Source: DAONBD01 sp964525485
GTDB lineage: Bacteria > Patescibacteriota > Gracilibacteria > UBA1369 > LOWO2-01-FULL-3
Direction: 5' to 3'
Assembly (NCBI GenBank): GCA_964525485.1
Contig: CAZGHH010000025.1
Location: 1 to 13,121 of the forward strand
DNA length: 13,121 nucleotides
Positions 1 through 8,710 of this stretch are shown here, in pieces. The first letter of the stretch is position 1. Every line of letters starts with the position of its first letter. A program made the translations under genes and the position numbers. The notes beneath the pieces are model-generated. The model saw only the letters and a program-made list of their open reading frames with translations, was not told where the DNA came from and made no database searches.

Positions 1-31
1 TTGATTTTTGTATTAATTCTTCTAAAGTCAT
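1..31 (-). CDS. 5' end of an unidentified gene running off the left edge
   Basis: On the minus strand an ATG at 31-29 opens a frame that stays open to the window edge and begins MTLEELIQKS. Only ten codons are visible, so no family can be named. A perfect TATAAT lies at 43-38, six bases upstream of the ATG, where a -10 box for this gene would sit. If that box is used, transcription would begin at or next to the start codon and the message would be nearly leaderless. There is no separate Shine-Dalgarno sequence; AGG directly touches the ATG, which is too close. The gene would be divergent from mutS. It could also be a chance open frame. Confidence 0.35.
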   Translation of the reverse strand, partial: MTLEELIQKS

Positions 32-37
32 CCTGTT

Positions 38-43
38 ATTATA
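38..43 (-). promoter_or_regulatory. Candidate -10 box for the left-edge minus-strand gene
   Basis: The minus strand reads TATAAT, a perfect consensus -10 hexamer, six bases before the ATG at 31. No good -35 is present at 16-18 bp spacing; the best is CTGTTA at 67-62, which matches three of six positions. The call rests on the hexamer and its position, in AT-rich DNA where chance matches are common. Confidence 0.3.
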
Positions 44-125
44 TCATTTTTTAGGAGTTTTTAACAGAGTACTTAATCTGGACGGCTTTGATTTTTGATA
101 AGTCTAATGTAAACTTCGGATCCAG

Positions 126-145
126 GGCATTTAAAGGCATTTAAA
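126..145 (+). repeat. 10-bp perfect tandem repeat just upstream of mutS
   Basis: GGCATTTAAA occurs twice back to back, at 126-135 and 136-145, ending eight bases before the mutS ATG. The repeat occupies the place where a ribosome binding site would normally lie and contains no AGGAGG-like core. It could be a replication-slippage duplication or a tandem binding site. Confidence 0.8.
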
Positions 146-153
146 GAAGCAAG

Positions 154-2790
154 ATGGGCATCACTCCAATGATGAGTCAGTATCGGGCTGTGAAGGAAAA
201 ATACAGTGATTGTATGGTACTTTTTCGACTTGGAGATTTTTATGAAATGTTTTTCGAAGATGCCGTTGAAGGATCGAAAATTCTCGGAATTGCACTAACT
301 GCCAGGAATAAAGGTGATGGAATGAAAGCACCGATGTGTGGAGTTCCTTTTCATGCTGTGGATGGATACATCGCAAAGCTCACTCGCGCAGGTCGCAAGG
401 TCGCACTGTGCGATCAAATGACAGAGCCTGATGGCCGTGGGATAGTGGAGCGCGAAGTTGTGCGCGTCGTGACTCCCGGTACGACTTTTGACGACAATAT
501 TCTTGATAAGAAGAGTAACAATTATGTTGCGTGTTTGGTTCAGAATTTTGATGGATATGGATTCGCGTATAGTGATGTGACAACCGGAGAATTTTTTGTT
601 ACTCAATTTGCGGGACTGACGCCTGTGGAAGCTGAAATTCAGAGGCTTCATATTACTGAAATTATTATGGATGAATCTCTCATCGACAATGAAGATGTTC
701 GTGCAATTTTTGCGAAATTCAAATGGCTTTCTTATTTTCCTTTTGCAATTTATTCCGAGCCAGAGAAAATTTTGGCTGATAATTTTGGAATAAAATTTAG
801 TGGAATTTTTGGATTGGAAGAGAAAAAAGCTGCAATTCAGGCCTCTGCTGTTTTGTATGAATATTTACGTGAGACTCAAAAAACTGATTTGAAACATATT
901 GATGGAATTCGATGGTACATGAATTCTGATTTCATGGATTTAAGTGATTCTACTTTTAGAAATTTAGAGATTTTTTACACGTTGAATGGATCGCGTGAAG
1001 GGAGTCTGTGTTCGGTCATTGATAAAACTGAAACATCTATGGGTGGAAGAATGCTCCGCAAGTGGATGATTCACCCTTTGAAATCTATAAATGAAATAAA
1101 CAAAAGGCTGGAAGCTGTTGCATTCCTATCTGGTGCGTCGAGTTTGTTAATGGATTTAAGAGCTTTATTAAGCGGCATTTTTGATATTGAAAGATTATTA
1201 GCACGATTGAGTATCGGCACCGGAAATGCGAGAGATTTGGTTGCATTAAAAGCTTCTTTAAAAATTATTCCGGAAATAAAAAAACTTGTTAACGAAATGA
1301 AAGGCGAGTTTTTTAAAGATATTTCAAATGGACTTATTGATGTATCAGATCTTGTTTTATTAATTGAAAAAGCAATTAAAGAAGAGTCCCCTATTTCTGT
1401 GCGTGAAGGCGGCATGATTTGCGATGGATATAATCCCGAGCTAGATGATTTGAGAAAAATTAATACTGATGGAAAATCATATATTTCTGAAATGCAAAAA
1501 AGGGAAATTGAAAGAACCGGAATTTCAAATTTAAAAATTAAATACAATAAAGTTTTTGGATACTACATTGAAATCAGTAATTCAAATTTAAAAAATGTTC
1601 CTGATGATTATATGAGAAAACAAACTTTGGTTAACGCCGAGAGATTTATCACGCCTGAATTAAAAGAGTATGAAGAAAAAGTTTTACATAGCATGGATCG
1701 AATTTGCGAATTGGAATATGAGCTTTTTTATGCTGTCAGAATGAAGGTTGTTGAAAAAGTTTTAGATATTAAAAAAATAGCCGGTGCTATCGGGATGTTG
1801 GATGCAATCAATTCTTTTGCTGAAGTCGCTTTGAGAAATAATTATTGCAAACCTGAATTTGGTGATGATGCCGGTGTTATTGAAATTCGTAATGGAAGAC
1901 ATCCTGTTTTGGAAGTTTTGAGTTTGAGCCGTGATTTTGTTCCGAATGATTGCGTAATTGATCCCACTAAAAACATTTTAAATTTAATCACCGGACCTAA
2001 TATGGGTGGTAAGAGTGTTTATATCAAACAAGTTGCTTTGATTGTTTATTTGGCTCACCTCGGATGTTTCGTGCCTGCGAGTGAATGCAAGTTAGGCCTT
2101 GTGGATCAGATTTTCACACGTGTCGGAGCTTCCGATAATTTAACGAAGGGAGAAAGCACTTTCATGATTGAAATGATTGAGGCTTCAAATATTTTGCATA
2201 ATGCAACAAATCGAAGTTTGGTAATTTTGGATGAAATCGGGCGTGGGACTTCCACTTATGACGGACTTAGTATTGCGTGGGCGATCGTCGAATATCTACA
2301 TGATAAAATTGGCGCGAAAACTTTGTTTGCGTCGCACTATCATGAATTAATCGGGCTTTGCGATAAATTGCCTCGAGCTAAAAATTTTAGCGTAGCTGTG
2401 AGCGAAAAACCTGCAAAACATGAACATGAAAAATCCGACATTGTTTTCTTGTACAAAGTAATTGAAGGTGGAACAAGTAAAAGTTATGGAATTGAAGTTG
2501 CAAAACTTGCGGGGCTGCCGAAAGAAGTCGTGATGAAAGCACGTGGAGTTCTCGAAAAATTGGAGAAAAAAATAATAGAAAATGGTGAAAGAGTTAGTGA
2601 AAATCAGATAGATATTTTCTCGACTACAACACAGTCGAATGTTGCCTTGGAAGATGCTAAAGTCGACCGTGAACACGTTGAACGTGAGCATAAAGTTTTA
2701 AGTGAATTGAGAGATTTGGATCCTGATAATTTAACGCCTCTTGATGCTCTGAAGAAAATACATGAATTAAAAGAAAAAGGTTTAATATAA
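154..2790 (+). CDS. mutS: DNA mismatch repair protein MutS
   Basis: MutS is the homodimeric ATPase that finds base mismatches and small loops in newly replicated DNA and recruits MutL. The 878-residue length is normal for the family. The N-terminal mismatch-binding domain begins TPMMSQY and carries the Phe-X-Glu reader motif as FYE at residues 29-31. Connector, lever and clamp regions follow. The ATPase domain has Walker A GPNMGGKS at 614-621, Walker B ILDEIGRGTST around D693-E694, and the HYHEL signature at 728-732. QIDIF at 818-822 resembles a beta-clamp binding peptide. The end, DPDNLTPLDALKKIHELK, is the usual C-terminal helical module. The ATG at 154 was chosen because the family motif begins two residues later. 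No Shine-Dalgarno sequence precedes it. mutL follows after four bases, so the two are almost certainly co-transcribed. Confidence 0.98.
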   Translation: MGITPMMSQYRAVKEKYSDCMVLFRLGDFYEMFFEDAVEGSKILGIALTARNKGDGMKAPMCGVPFHAVDGYIAKLTRAGRKVALCDQMTEPDGRGIVEREVVRVVTPGTTFDDNILDKKSNNYVACLVQNFDGYGFAYSDVTTGEFFVTQFAGLTPVEAEIQRLHITEIIMDESLIDNEDVRAIFAKFKWLSYFPFAIYSEPEKILADNFGIKFSGIFGLEEKKAAIQASAVLYEYLRETQKTDLKHIDGIRWYMNSDFMDLSDSTFRNLEIFYTLNGSREGSLCSVIDKTETSMGGRMLRKWMIHPLKSINEINKRLEAVAFLSGASSLLMDLRALLSGIFDIERLLARLSIGTGNARDLVALKASLKIIPEIKKLVNEMKGEFFKDISNGLIDVSDLVLLIEKAIKEESPISVREGGMICDGYNPELDDLRKINTDGKSYISEMQKREIERTGISNLKIKYNKVFGYYIEISNSNLKNVPDDYMRKQTLVNAERFITPELKEYEEKVLHSMDRICELEYELFYAVRMKVVEKVLDIKKIAGAIGMLDAINSFAEVALRNNYCKPEFGDDAGVIEIRNGRHPVLEVLSLSRDFVPNDCVIDPTKNILNLITGPNMGGKSVYIKQVALIVYLAHLGCFVPASECKLGLVDQIFTRVGASDNLTKGESTFMIEMIEASNILHNATNRSLVILDEIGRGTSTYDGLSIAWAIVEYLHDKIGAKTLFASHYHELIGLCDKLPRAKNFSVAVSEKPAKHEHEKSDIVFLYKVIEGGTSKSYGIEVAKLAGLPKEVVMKARGVLEKLEKKIIENGERVSENQIDIFSTTTQSNVALEDAKVDREHVEREHKVLSELRDLDPDNLTPLDALKKIHELKEKGLI

Positions 2791-2794
2791 AATT

Positions 2795-4573
2795 ATGGGG
2801 AAAATTAAATTATTATCAGAAACATTAATAAATCAAATCGCCGCCGGAGAAGTCGTAGAGAGGCCCGCTTCGTGCGTAAAAGAATTAATTGAAAATAGTA
2901 TAGATGCCGGTTCGTCGGAAATTATCGTGGAAATTAAAAATGCTGGAAAAGATCTAATAAAAATAACAGACAATGGATGTGGAATGGATCGTGAAGATGC
3001 AGAAATGGCCCTACTCAGACATGCGACGAGTAAAATTTCCGAGGAAAAAGATTTGTGGAATATTTCCAGTATGGGTTTTCGTGGGGAAGCTATAGCTTCT
3101 ATCGCGTCTGTTTCAAAAATGATTTTGAGAACTAAGACAGCCAATAATGATGCGGGAACGGAAATAGTTTGTGAGGGTGGGAATATTAAGACAATTCAAG
3201 ATTGTGGAATGAGAACTGGGACTCAAATTGAGATTTGCGATTTGTTTTTTAATACTCCGGTCAGAGAGAAATATTTACGAAAAGATACAACTGAATTGGG
3301 ATTGATAATTTCGACTGTTAATACTATATCTCTCATCCATCCTGAAATTGGATTTAAATTTATAAATAACGGTAAAGTCCATTTTGATCTTCCAAAAACA
3401 GATGATTTAAAAAGAAGAGTTGCCGATATTTTTGGCAAAGCCACTATGGACGCAATGATTCCGATTTTTTATGGTGGAAGTGATTTAAAAATAAGTGGAT
3501 TTATCGGAAAACCTGTGATTTCCAGGAGTGATACAAAACATCAATATATTTTTGTTAATAAACGCCCTATTCAGCATCATTTGATCGCTTACAAAGTGAA
3601 AGAAGCTTTTCATTCAATGCTGATGGAGGGGAAAAAACCCGTGTTTATTATAAATATTGAAATTGATCCAAGTTTGGTCGATGTAAATGTTCATCCACGC
3701 AAAACAGAAGTTAGATTTGCCGATGAATCTATGATATTGAGAACGATTTTTGGAAGCGTGAATGCGTCTCTGGATAGCCATAATCTTGTTCCTAAAGCTT
3801 ATACAGAGGCATCCAGATATATGTCTGATAAATTCCCTTCAGACCATACATCGAATGCATCTGGACAGTATTCCGGAGGAAATTTTTTTCAATCTTTCTC
3901 TACGGAAGACGCGATGAATTTCAATAAAGCATTTACTGGTTTAAAAAATACAAATGAATTAAATGGACAAAGCAGTCTGGAATTAAATGACGAAAAATCC
4001 GGGATGAAAGCTGTAACTCAAGTTGCAAATTCATACATAGTGGCACAAAACAATGAAGGACTTGTCCTTGTCGATCAACACGCCGCACATGAAAGAGTTA
4101 GGTATTTTGAACTAATGGATCAATTCACTTCTCAACAAAAGAGAATACAGCCTTTATTGGTTTCGCAAGACTTGGAACTTACTTTTGATGAACGCGAATT
4201 TTTAAAAAATAATTTGGAAATTTTTGAGGGACTTGGTTTTGAAATACATGATGGACCTTCTAATACAATGACGATTTATGCTGTTCCTGCAATGCTTTCT
4301 TCGGAGGATATCGATGATGTCGTGCATGGGGTTTTGTCTGACATTTCTCGTGAAAAACTGCCTTCAAATATTCAAGGCAAACGCGAATCAATCATTCATT
4401 ATATGGCTTGCAGAAGCGCTATAAAATTCGGACAAAAACTAACACTGGATGAAATGACCGCCTTACTTGAACAAATGGGGAAGATCGATCGTCCTTATAC
4501 TTGTCCTCACGGCCGACCGACTATGATTACTTTGAGTTTTGATGAACTTCAAAGAATGTTTGGGCGTAAATAA
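2795..4573 (+). CDS. mutL: DNA mismatch repair protein MutL, probable endonuclease type
   Basis: MutL couples mismatch recognition by MutS to strand incision. The N-terminal GHKL ATPase motifs are complete: ENSIDAG at 33-39, DNGCGM at 59-64, RHATSKI at 75-81 and GFRGEA at 94-99. A Ser/Asn-rich linker follows (about 335-405), then the C-terminal dimerisation and nuclease domain. Metal-site motifs are present as DQHAAHE at 427-433, ACR at 538-540, CPHGRP at 570-575 and terminal FGRK. This fits the latent endonuclease found in bacteria lacking MutH. The second Glu of the DQHA(X)2E(X)4E motif is off by one: position 438 is Phe and Glu follows at 439. QKRIQP at 448-453 fits the QXX(I/L)XP clamp-binding consensus. 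It starts four bases after mutS with no close ribosome binding site, suggesting translational coupling. Its stop abuts the stop of the convergent DUF4012 gene. Confidence 0.97.
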   Translation: MGKIKLLSETLINQIAAGEVVERPASCVKELIENSIDAGSSEIIVEIKNAGKDLIKITDNGCGMDREDAEMALLRHATSKISEEKDLWNISSMGFRGEAIASIASVSKMILRTKTANNDAGTEIVCEGGNIKTIQDCGMRTGTQIEICDLFFNTPVREKYLRKDTTELGLIISTVNTISLIHPEIGFKFINNGKVHFDLPKTDDLKRRVADIFGKATMDAMIPIFYGGSDLKISGFIGKPVISRSDTKHQYIFVNKRPIQHHLIAYKVKEAFHSMLMEGKKPVFIINIEIDPSLVDVNVHPRKTEVRFADESMILRTIFGSVNASLDSHNLVPKAYTEASRYMSDKFPSDHTSNASGQYSGGNFFQSFSTEDAMNFNKAFTGLKNTNELNGQSSLELNDEKSGMKAVTQVANSYIVAQNNEGLVLVDQHAAHERVRYFELMDQFTSQQKRIQPLLVSQDLELTFDEREFLKNNLEIFEGLGFEIHDGPSNTMTIYAVPAMLSSEDIDDVVHGVLSDISREKLPSNIQGKRESIIHYMACRSAIKFGQKLTLDEMTALLEQMGKIDRPYTCPHGRPTMITLSFDELQRMFGRK

Positions 4574-6751
4574 TTATTTCCCGATCACTGCTGAGAAATC
4601 TCTATCGTATGCCAAGTTCGTAGCGAATATGATTTTATTTTCGTCTGAAATTCTGCCAAGATCCGGATAAAAATTATAAATTTTCACATCTTCGTCCTGA
4701 AACTTTATTGTTTTTGTTATGATCGAAGACAGACTTCCTGGTTGTTTTTGTGCAATTAACGAGTATGTGTCTATCGGAGACGGATCTAATTTAAAAGGAA
4801 GTTTGTATTTTAATGTTATTGATGACGAATTTCCCGGAGCTACAGAAATTGTAAATGCAAAATATGCTTTGCCTGTCTCATTATCAAACCCTATTTTCAC
4901 ATCTTCTTGTTTTGCCCCAATCACTTCCATCAATGATGATTTCTCAGGCACAAAAACTCTTGTTAGCATTTTATTTGTTCCTCTTCCCAGAATATCAACT
5001 ACGTACCCCGGAACGTTTCTATAATCAAATCCAAACGATTCCCAGTATTGATTCCATTTTGCCTGATATGATCGATCAAAAAGGTGCGTCCTCACGATCG
5101 TGACTTCGTTTATTATTGAGCCGTCATTTTGGATCATGCTTTGATGCGTGATTTTTTCCTCGATAAAAGGTTCGGTTTTGTTTCCTCCTATCGAATAATT
5201 TATAACGCTTAAATAGTCTTCTTTTTCGGCTGTTTTTTTAACTCTTCCGCTTATTCCAAAATCATCAAATAATGCCTCTATCATTGCATCTTTTGAATAT
5301 GCGATAATTAATTTTTGTTGAATTGCCTTGTAAATCACATTCATTATTTGAGATGCGTTTGATGTTTTCATTATTGTTTTTTTGAATTCCGGAACCATTA
5401 CTTTTAGAACGTGTTTTGGATCTTCTCTGCCCCATATTTTCCCTTCGATGATGTATGTCAGAACCGGAAGATAATTCTCTGCCGTCATCTTCTCTGGTAG
5501 TTGTCCAACTTGTAGCGGTCCTGTGATTTCCAAAAATTCTTTAAGCAAACTTTGATTCACAGCTATTACAGTATCGACCGCCGGACCTCCTTCTTTTTCC
5601 AGCATGTAAGCTACTCTTTTGCCCGCGAAAACAAAATCCGGAGAATAGTTGGAATCCCGGAATTCTATAGTCGACATTACAGGTAATAAAAACTCAGGTG
5701 GCTCGACGAATTCATTAAATTTATCATCCAAATGATACACGTCATTAACCGTCATATTTGTTATCACTCCCTGATCTATATCCAGTAAAATGTAACTCCC
5801 TATAAATCCGCCTGCAGGTCTGATTTCCGCGTTATTTTGCAATAGAATCAAATATCTGTGCGGTTTTTCATCACCTAAAAGTTTTAGTATTGCCGGAAAA
5901 CTTTTTTCAACAGAATTTAAGCTATCAACTATCGCGTCTATTTTTTCTTTTACAAAAATTAATTTTCCCCTGGTTTCTTCTGGTAAAATTGTTTGATCTA
6001 TAAGTTTTAATTCGTCTCTAGCCGCCATTATACTTATCAATGCCTGGCTTGCTTTTTCCGTGCCTCTCTTAAGTATATCAGTGATGCTATCTTCCGGATT
6101 TTGAATATGTTGCATCGCGTCTTCTTCGGTCTGATTTTTTGCTATAAAATATACCGGAATTTTGTTTAATTCTTCCAAAGCGTCCGAAAAATACTCCCCG
6201 GCTTCAGCAAAGAATTTACCGCTGTTTAAAAGTGATTTTGCCTGTATTCCAACTGAACTTTTTTTTGCATATATCGTCTCGTCTTCCAATAAAAACCAAA
6301 GTTCTTTTTTGGCCGAATTAAAATACTCATAAGCTCTTTCAAACTCCGCTTTTGCGGTTTGAAATTCTACTTTTGTTGTACTTTTTGATCCTTGCATTAG
6401 AAGTCCGTATCCCTCAAAAGCCTTGTCTTTTACTGATGTCAAAGTATGACTTCCTCTTACGTATATGTTTACACCATTAATAATCAACAAAATAAAAAAT
6501 CCGAATATTAATATCTTTAAAAAATTTGATATTAATTTATAGCCTTTTGTCTCACGTTTTTCCCTCAAAAAAGCTCTAGATATTTTTTTATCTGATGCGC
6601 CGTATATGTCATTTATTTCAGTCGATACCTCTTTTTTTTTAAGATTTGGAGCGTATCGTTTTTCTTTTTTTCCCTCACCGTCCCCACCCAGATTGATTGG
6701 AGCTATTTCGCTTGTAGAAGCTATATTTTCTGTCTTTTTTTTATTGGACAT
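4574..6751 (-). CDS. DUF4012-family single-pass membrane protein
   Basis: This 725-residue protein has a Lys-rich cytoplasmic N-terminus (1-72), one membrane segment (about 78-98) and a large presumed extracellular part. Residues 105-290 are Lys/Glu/Ala-rich and helical, possibly coiled. The DUF4012 core is marked by NNAEIRPAGGFIGSY at 306-320, with a matching RDSNYSPDF at 365-373. The family is common in CPR bacteria and some Gram-positives; its function is not established, although surface or envelope roles are often assumed. The C-terminal 200 residues look beta-rich, with repeated Ser/Thr strands. The start at 6751 lies inside the last codons of the DUF3352-like gene (11-base overlap), and no Shine-Dalgarno sequence is visible, so expression probably depends on that upstream gene. 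The stop at 4574 directly touches the mutL stop. Family assignment is firm; the role is unknown. Confidence 0.88.
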   Translation of the reverse strand: MSNKKKTENIASTSEIAPINLGGDGEGKKEKRYAPNLKKKEVSTEINDIYGASDKKISRAFLREKRETKGYKLISNFLKILIFGFFILLIINGVNIYVRGSHTLTSVKDKAFEGYGLLMQGSKSTTKVEFQTAKAEFERAYEYFNSAKKELWFLLEDETIYAKKSSVGIQAKSLLNSGKFFAEAGEYFSDALEELNKIPVYFIAKNQTEEDAMQHIQNPEDSITDILKRGTEKASQALISIMAARDELKLIDQTILPEETRGKLIFVKEKIDAIVDSLNSVEKSFPAILKLLGDEKPHRYLILLQNNAEIRPAGGFIGSYILLDIDQGVITNMTVNDVYHLDDKFNEFVEPPEFLLPVMSTIEFRDSNYSPDFVFAGKRVAYMLEKEGGPAVDTVIAVNQSLLKEFLEITGPLQVGQLPEKMTAENYLPVLTYIIEGKIWGREDPKHVLKVMVPEFKKTIMKTSNASQIMNVIYKAIQQKLIIAYSKDAMIEALFDDFGISGRVKKTAEKEDYLSVINYSIGGNKTEPFIEEKITHQSMIQNDGSIINEVTIVRTHLFDRSYQAKWNQYWESFGFDYRNVPGYVVDILGRGTNKMLTRVFVPEKSSLMEVIGAKQEDVKIGFDNETGKAYFAFTISVAPGNSSSITLKYKLPFKLDPSPIDTYSLIAQKQPGSLSSIITKTIKFQDEDVKIYNFYPDLGRISDENKIIFATNLAYDRDFSAVIGK

Positions 6752-8600
6752 ATAAGTAGTAGTATCCCATTATTCCGTTTGCCGAATACTCGCGTCCGGT
6801 TGATAATGATTTTATCAATTTGATTCCCGGAATTGATGTTGATATGTCGAAATAAGAAACTTCGTCAGTTTTTTCCAATAATGGAGCTATATGTATTTCA
6901 TAATTTTTCGATGTTTCAAAACTGTTTTTCGTTTCTCCTCCAAAAAGTTTTAAACTTTCTATTAAAAGCTGTTTGTCTGTGGCAATAAAACCTTTGTCTC
7001 CTTGTGAAATATAGTAAATTCCGAAGTCACCTTTTTCTGTTTTTAATTCTCTTATTTCGTATGAATTGTAAGTACTTTTTGATTTTATGAGAGTTTCAGA
7101 TTGTGCGACTATTTCTTTTGCCATTGTTCCGTCAGGTAATTCAACTTCTTGAATCTTTGGCTCAAAAACCGTACCGTATGATATGAAATTATTGGCTAAT
7201 TTTTCTATCTTCATATCACCATCTCCCACTCCTGAATACTTCAATATAACAATGTAATTATCTTTTCCGTTTGTCTTCGTTACTCCAACTGCAAATTCAT
7301 TTTCTATCAGAGGCAAAAGGTCTTCTTCCATGGATATATTGCTTCCAAAATATTTTTGAACGAGACTTTTTAATGCATTTTTAAACACAAAATCGTCAGC
7401 ACCCTGCCCAAAACTCAATATATTGCTCAATCTTCTTATTTGCTTTTCCATGTTTTCGCCTCCAAATAATGCATACACGTTTTTAGGCATGTATTTCATT
7501 AATTCCGCTGTGTATTTGCCTTTGTACATCGTGTTTCCCGTTCCACTTAAAATTTCACTATCCATCTGTAGAAATGATTGGATTTGAAATGAATCGTCTT
7601 TCGCTATTAATACAGCTCCTTCCGCGTCGAAGAAATCAGAAAAAGGATGCAGTGTGTACGACATTAATGGCGAAGAAGATTCTATCCCATATTTTTTCAT
7701 CAGCAAATCACGGCTGTTTTTAAAATTTATGTAAATAAATCCTTCATTGTTTGCAGGCATGTTATTGCTTATCGCCGAATAACTTTTCGTGTCCGCTATT
7801 TTTTCAGTGCCTGATGAAACGTCCTTTAAGATCGAATTTAACACTTCTTTGTTTTCACTCGTCACTAAATAATTGTCTATGAAACCAATATAATGTGTTT
7901 TATCTAGAGCCCTATCTTCGCCTTTATATCGCAATTTCATTGAATATATCGGATTTTCTTTGCTTTCTATTTGCATAAATTCCGAGAAATTCGTCTCAGC
8001 GAGAACAGATAAAAATTCAGTTGCCTGTTTTGTATTTGTTATTTCTAAAAAGTAAACGGTTGACAATGATTTCAATTCATCCTGAGTCACTATTTCCCCT
8101 ATCCCAAGTGATCTTCCGACCCATGTCAATTCTATTTTATCGAGATCTATATTTAATTTATCAGCAATAATACCTTTAATTTTTTCAAATGAATATTCTG
8201 TTTTCTCCAATAATTTTTCAGTTCTCGTGAATTGAGTGTGTTCTTTGTTTATATTTAATTCTACAAAAGCTGCGGTTTGATCGGAAGGCAGATATTTGGC
8301 TATGGAAACAGCTTTGAAAGCAGTCGTGAATAACATCCCTCCAATCGTTATAAGTACACTTAACATTATTAACGCCAGCAACCATCCAAAAATTTTGTGA
8401 GGCTGAATATTAAGTTTTGACTTTTCTTCCTGTGTTATTTGTTCCGATTTATTTCCGTTTAACTTAAAAGCCGGCAATTTTATATCTTTTTCTGTCGTTT
8501 CTTTGACAACGTTAACTACAGGCTTTGTAGGCTTTTGTTGTTTTTGTCTATTTTGCTTCGGATTTTTACGTTTTTTCTTTTCTGAAGATTTTCTACCCAT
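6741..8600 (-). CDS. DUF3352-like single-pass membrane protein
   Basis: The 619-residue product starts with a strongly basic tail (KKKRKNPKQNRQKQQK at 8-23), followed by one membrane segment at about 70-93 and then AKYLPSDQTAAFVELN. The pattern of a membrane anchor followed by a LP-D-T-A-x-V-E-L-N strand resembles DUF3352 proteins, a family of unknown function. I recognise it by this pattern only, so the family name is tentative. The rest, about 525 residues, has no cysteine-based or catalytic motif I can see, and alternating strands and helices suggest repeated alpha/beta units. It is the first gene of a minus-strand pair and overlaps the DUF4012 gene by 11 bases. The ATG at 8600 is the most upstream one that gives the basic tail. 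The leader before it has no Shine-Dalgarno sequence; instead it reads CTTCCTCCTCT, an anti-Shine-Dalgarno-like run. A candidate extended -10 lies about 45 bases upstream. Confidence 0.85.
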   Translation of the reverse strand: MGRKSSEKKKRKNPKQNRQKQQKPTKPVVNVVKETTEKDIKLPAFKLNGNKSEQITQEEKSKLNIQPHKIFGWLLALIMLSVLITIGGMLFTTAFKAVSIAKYLPSDQTAAFVELNINKEHTQFTRTEKLLEKTEYSFEKIKGIIADKLNIDLDKIELTWVGRSLGIGEIVTQDELKSLSTVYFLEITNTKQATEFLSVLAETNFSEFMQIESKENPIYSMKLRYKGEDRALDKTHYIGFIDNYLVTSENKEVLNSILKDVSSGTEKIADTKSYSAISNNMPANNEGFIYINFKNSRDLLMKKYGIESSSPLMSYTLHPFSDFFDAEGAVLIAKDDSFQIQSFLQMDSEILSGTGNTMYKGKYTAELMKYMPKNVYALFGGENMEKQIRRLSNILSFGQGADDFVFKNALKSLVQKYFGSNISMEEDLLPLIENEFAVGVTKTNGKDNYIVILKYSGVGDGDMKIEKLANNFISYGTVFEPKIQEVELPDGTMAKEIVAQSETLIKSKSTYNSYEIRELKTEKGDFGIYYISQGDKGFIATDKQLLIESLKLFGGETKNSFETSKNYEIHIAPLLEKTDEVSYFDISTSIPGIKLIKSLSTGREYSANGIMGYYYLYVQ

Positions 8601-8644
8601 AGAAAATTGTTAGAGGAGGAAGTTCTTTTAATTTCACTTGTTAG

Positions 8645-8653
8645 ATCATATCA
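8645..8653 (-). promoter_or_regulatory. Candidate extended -10 promoter for the DUF3352/DUF4012 operon
   Basis: The minus strand reads TGATATGAT at 8653-8645: a TG dinucleotide, one spacer base and TATGAT, which matches TATAAT at five of six positions. No good -35 lies at the normal distance, as is typical of extended -10 promoters. Predicted transcription would start near 8638, giving a leader of about 38 bases. Confidence 0.35.
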
Positions 8654-8710
8654 GAAATTTGTTGAAAAAGAAGGAAAATTTCACTACACTTGAGACCTGA
8701 AGATTCCGGC

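Noticed and set aside
1071..1547. Open frame of 158 codons on the minus strand inside mutS
   Set aside because: It lies wholly antisense to well-conserved mutS coding sequence, and its Ser/Ile/Phe-rich product is typical of a shadow frame.
8614..8700. AGGAGG on the plus strand followed by a TTG-started frame of about 20 codons (8638-8700)
   Set aside because: The start lies about 18 bases after the putative ribosome site, too far, and the peptide is very short with no support.
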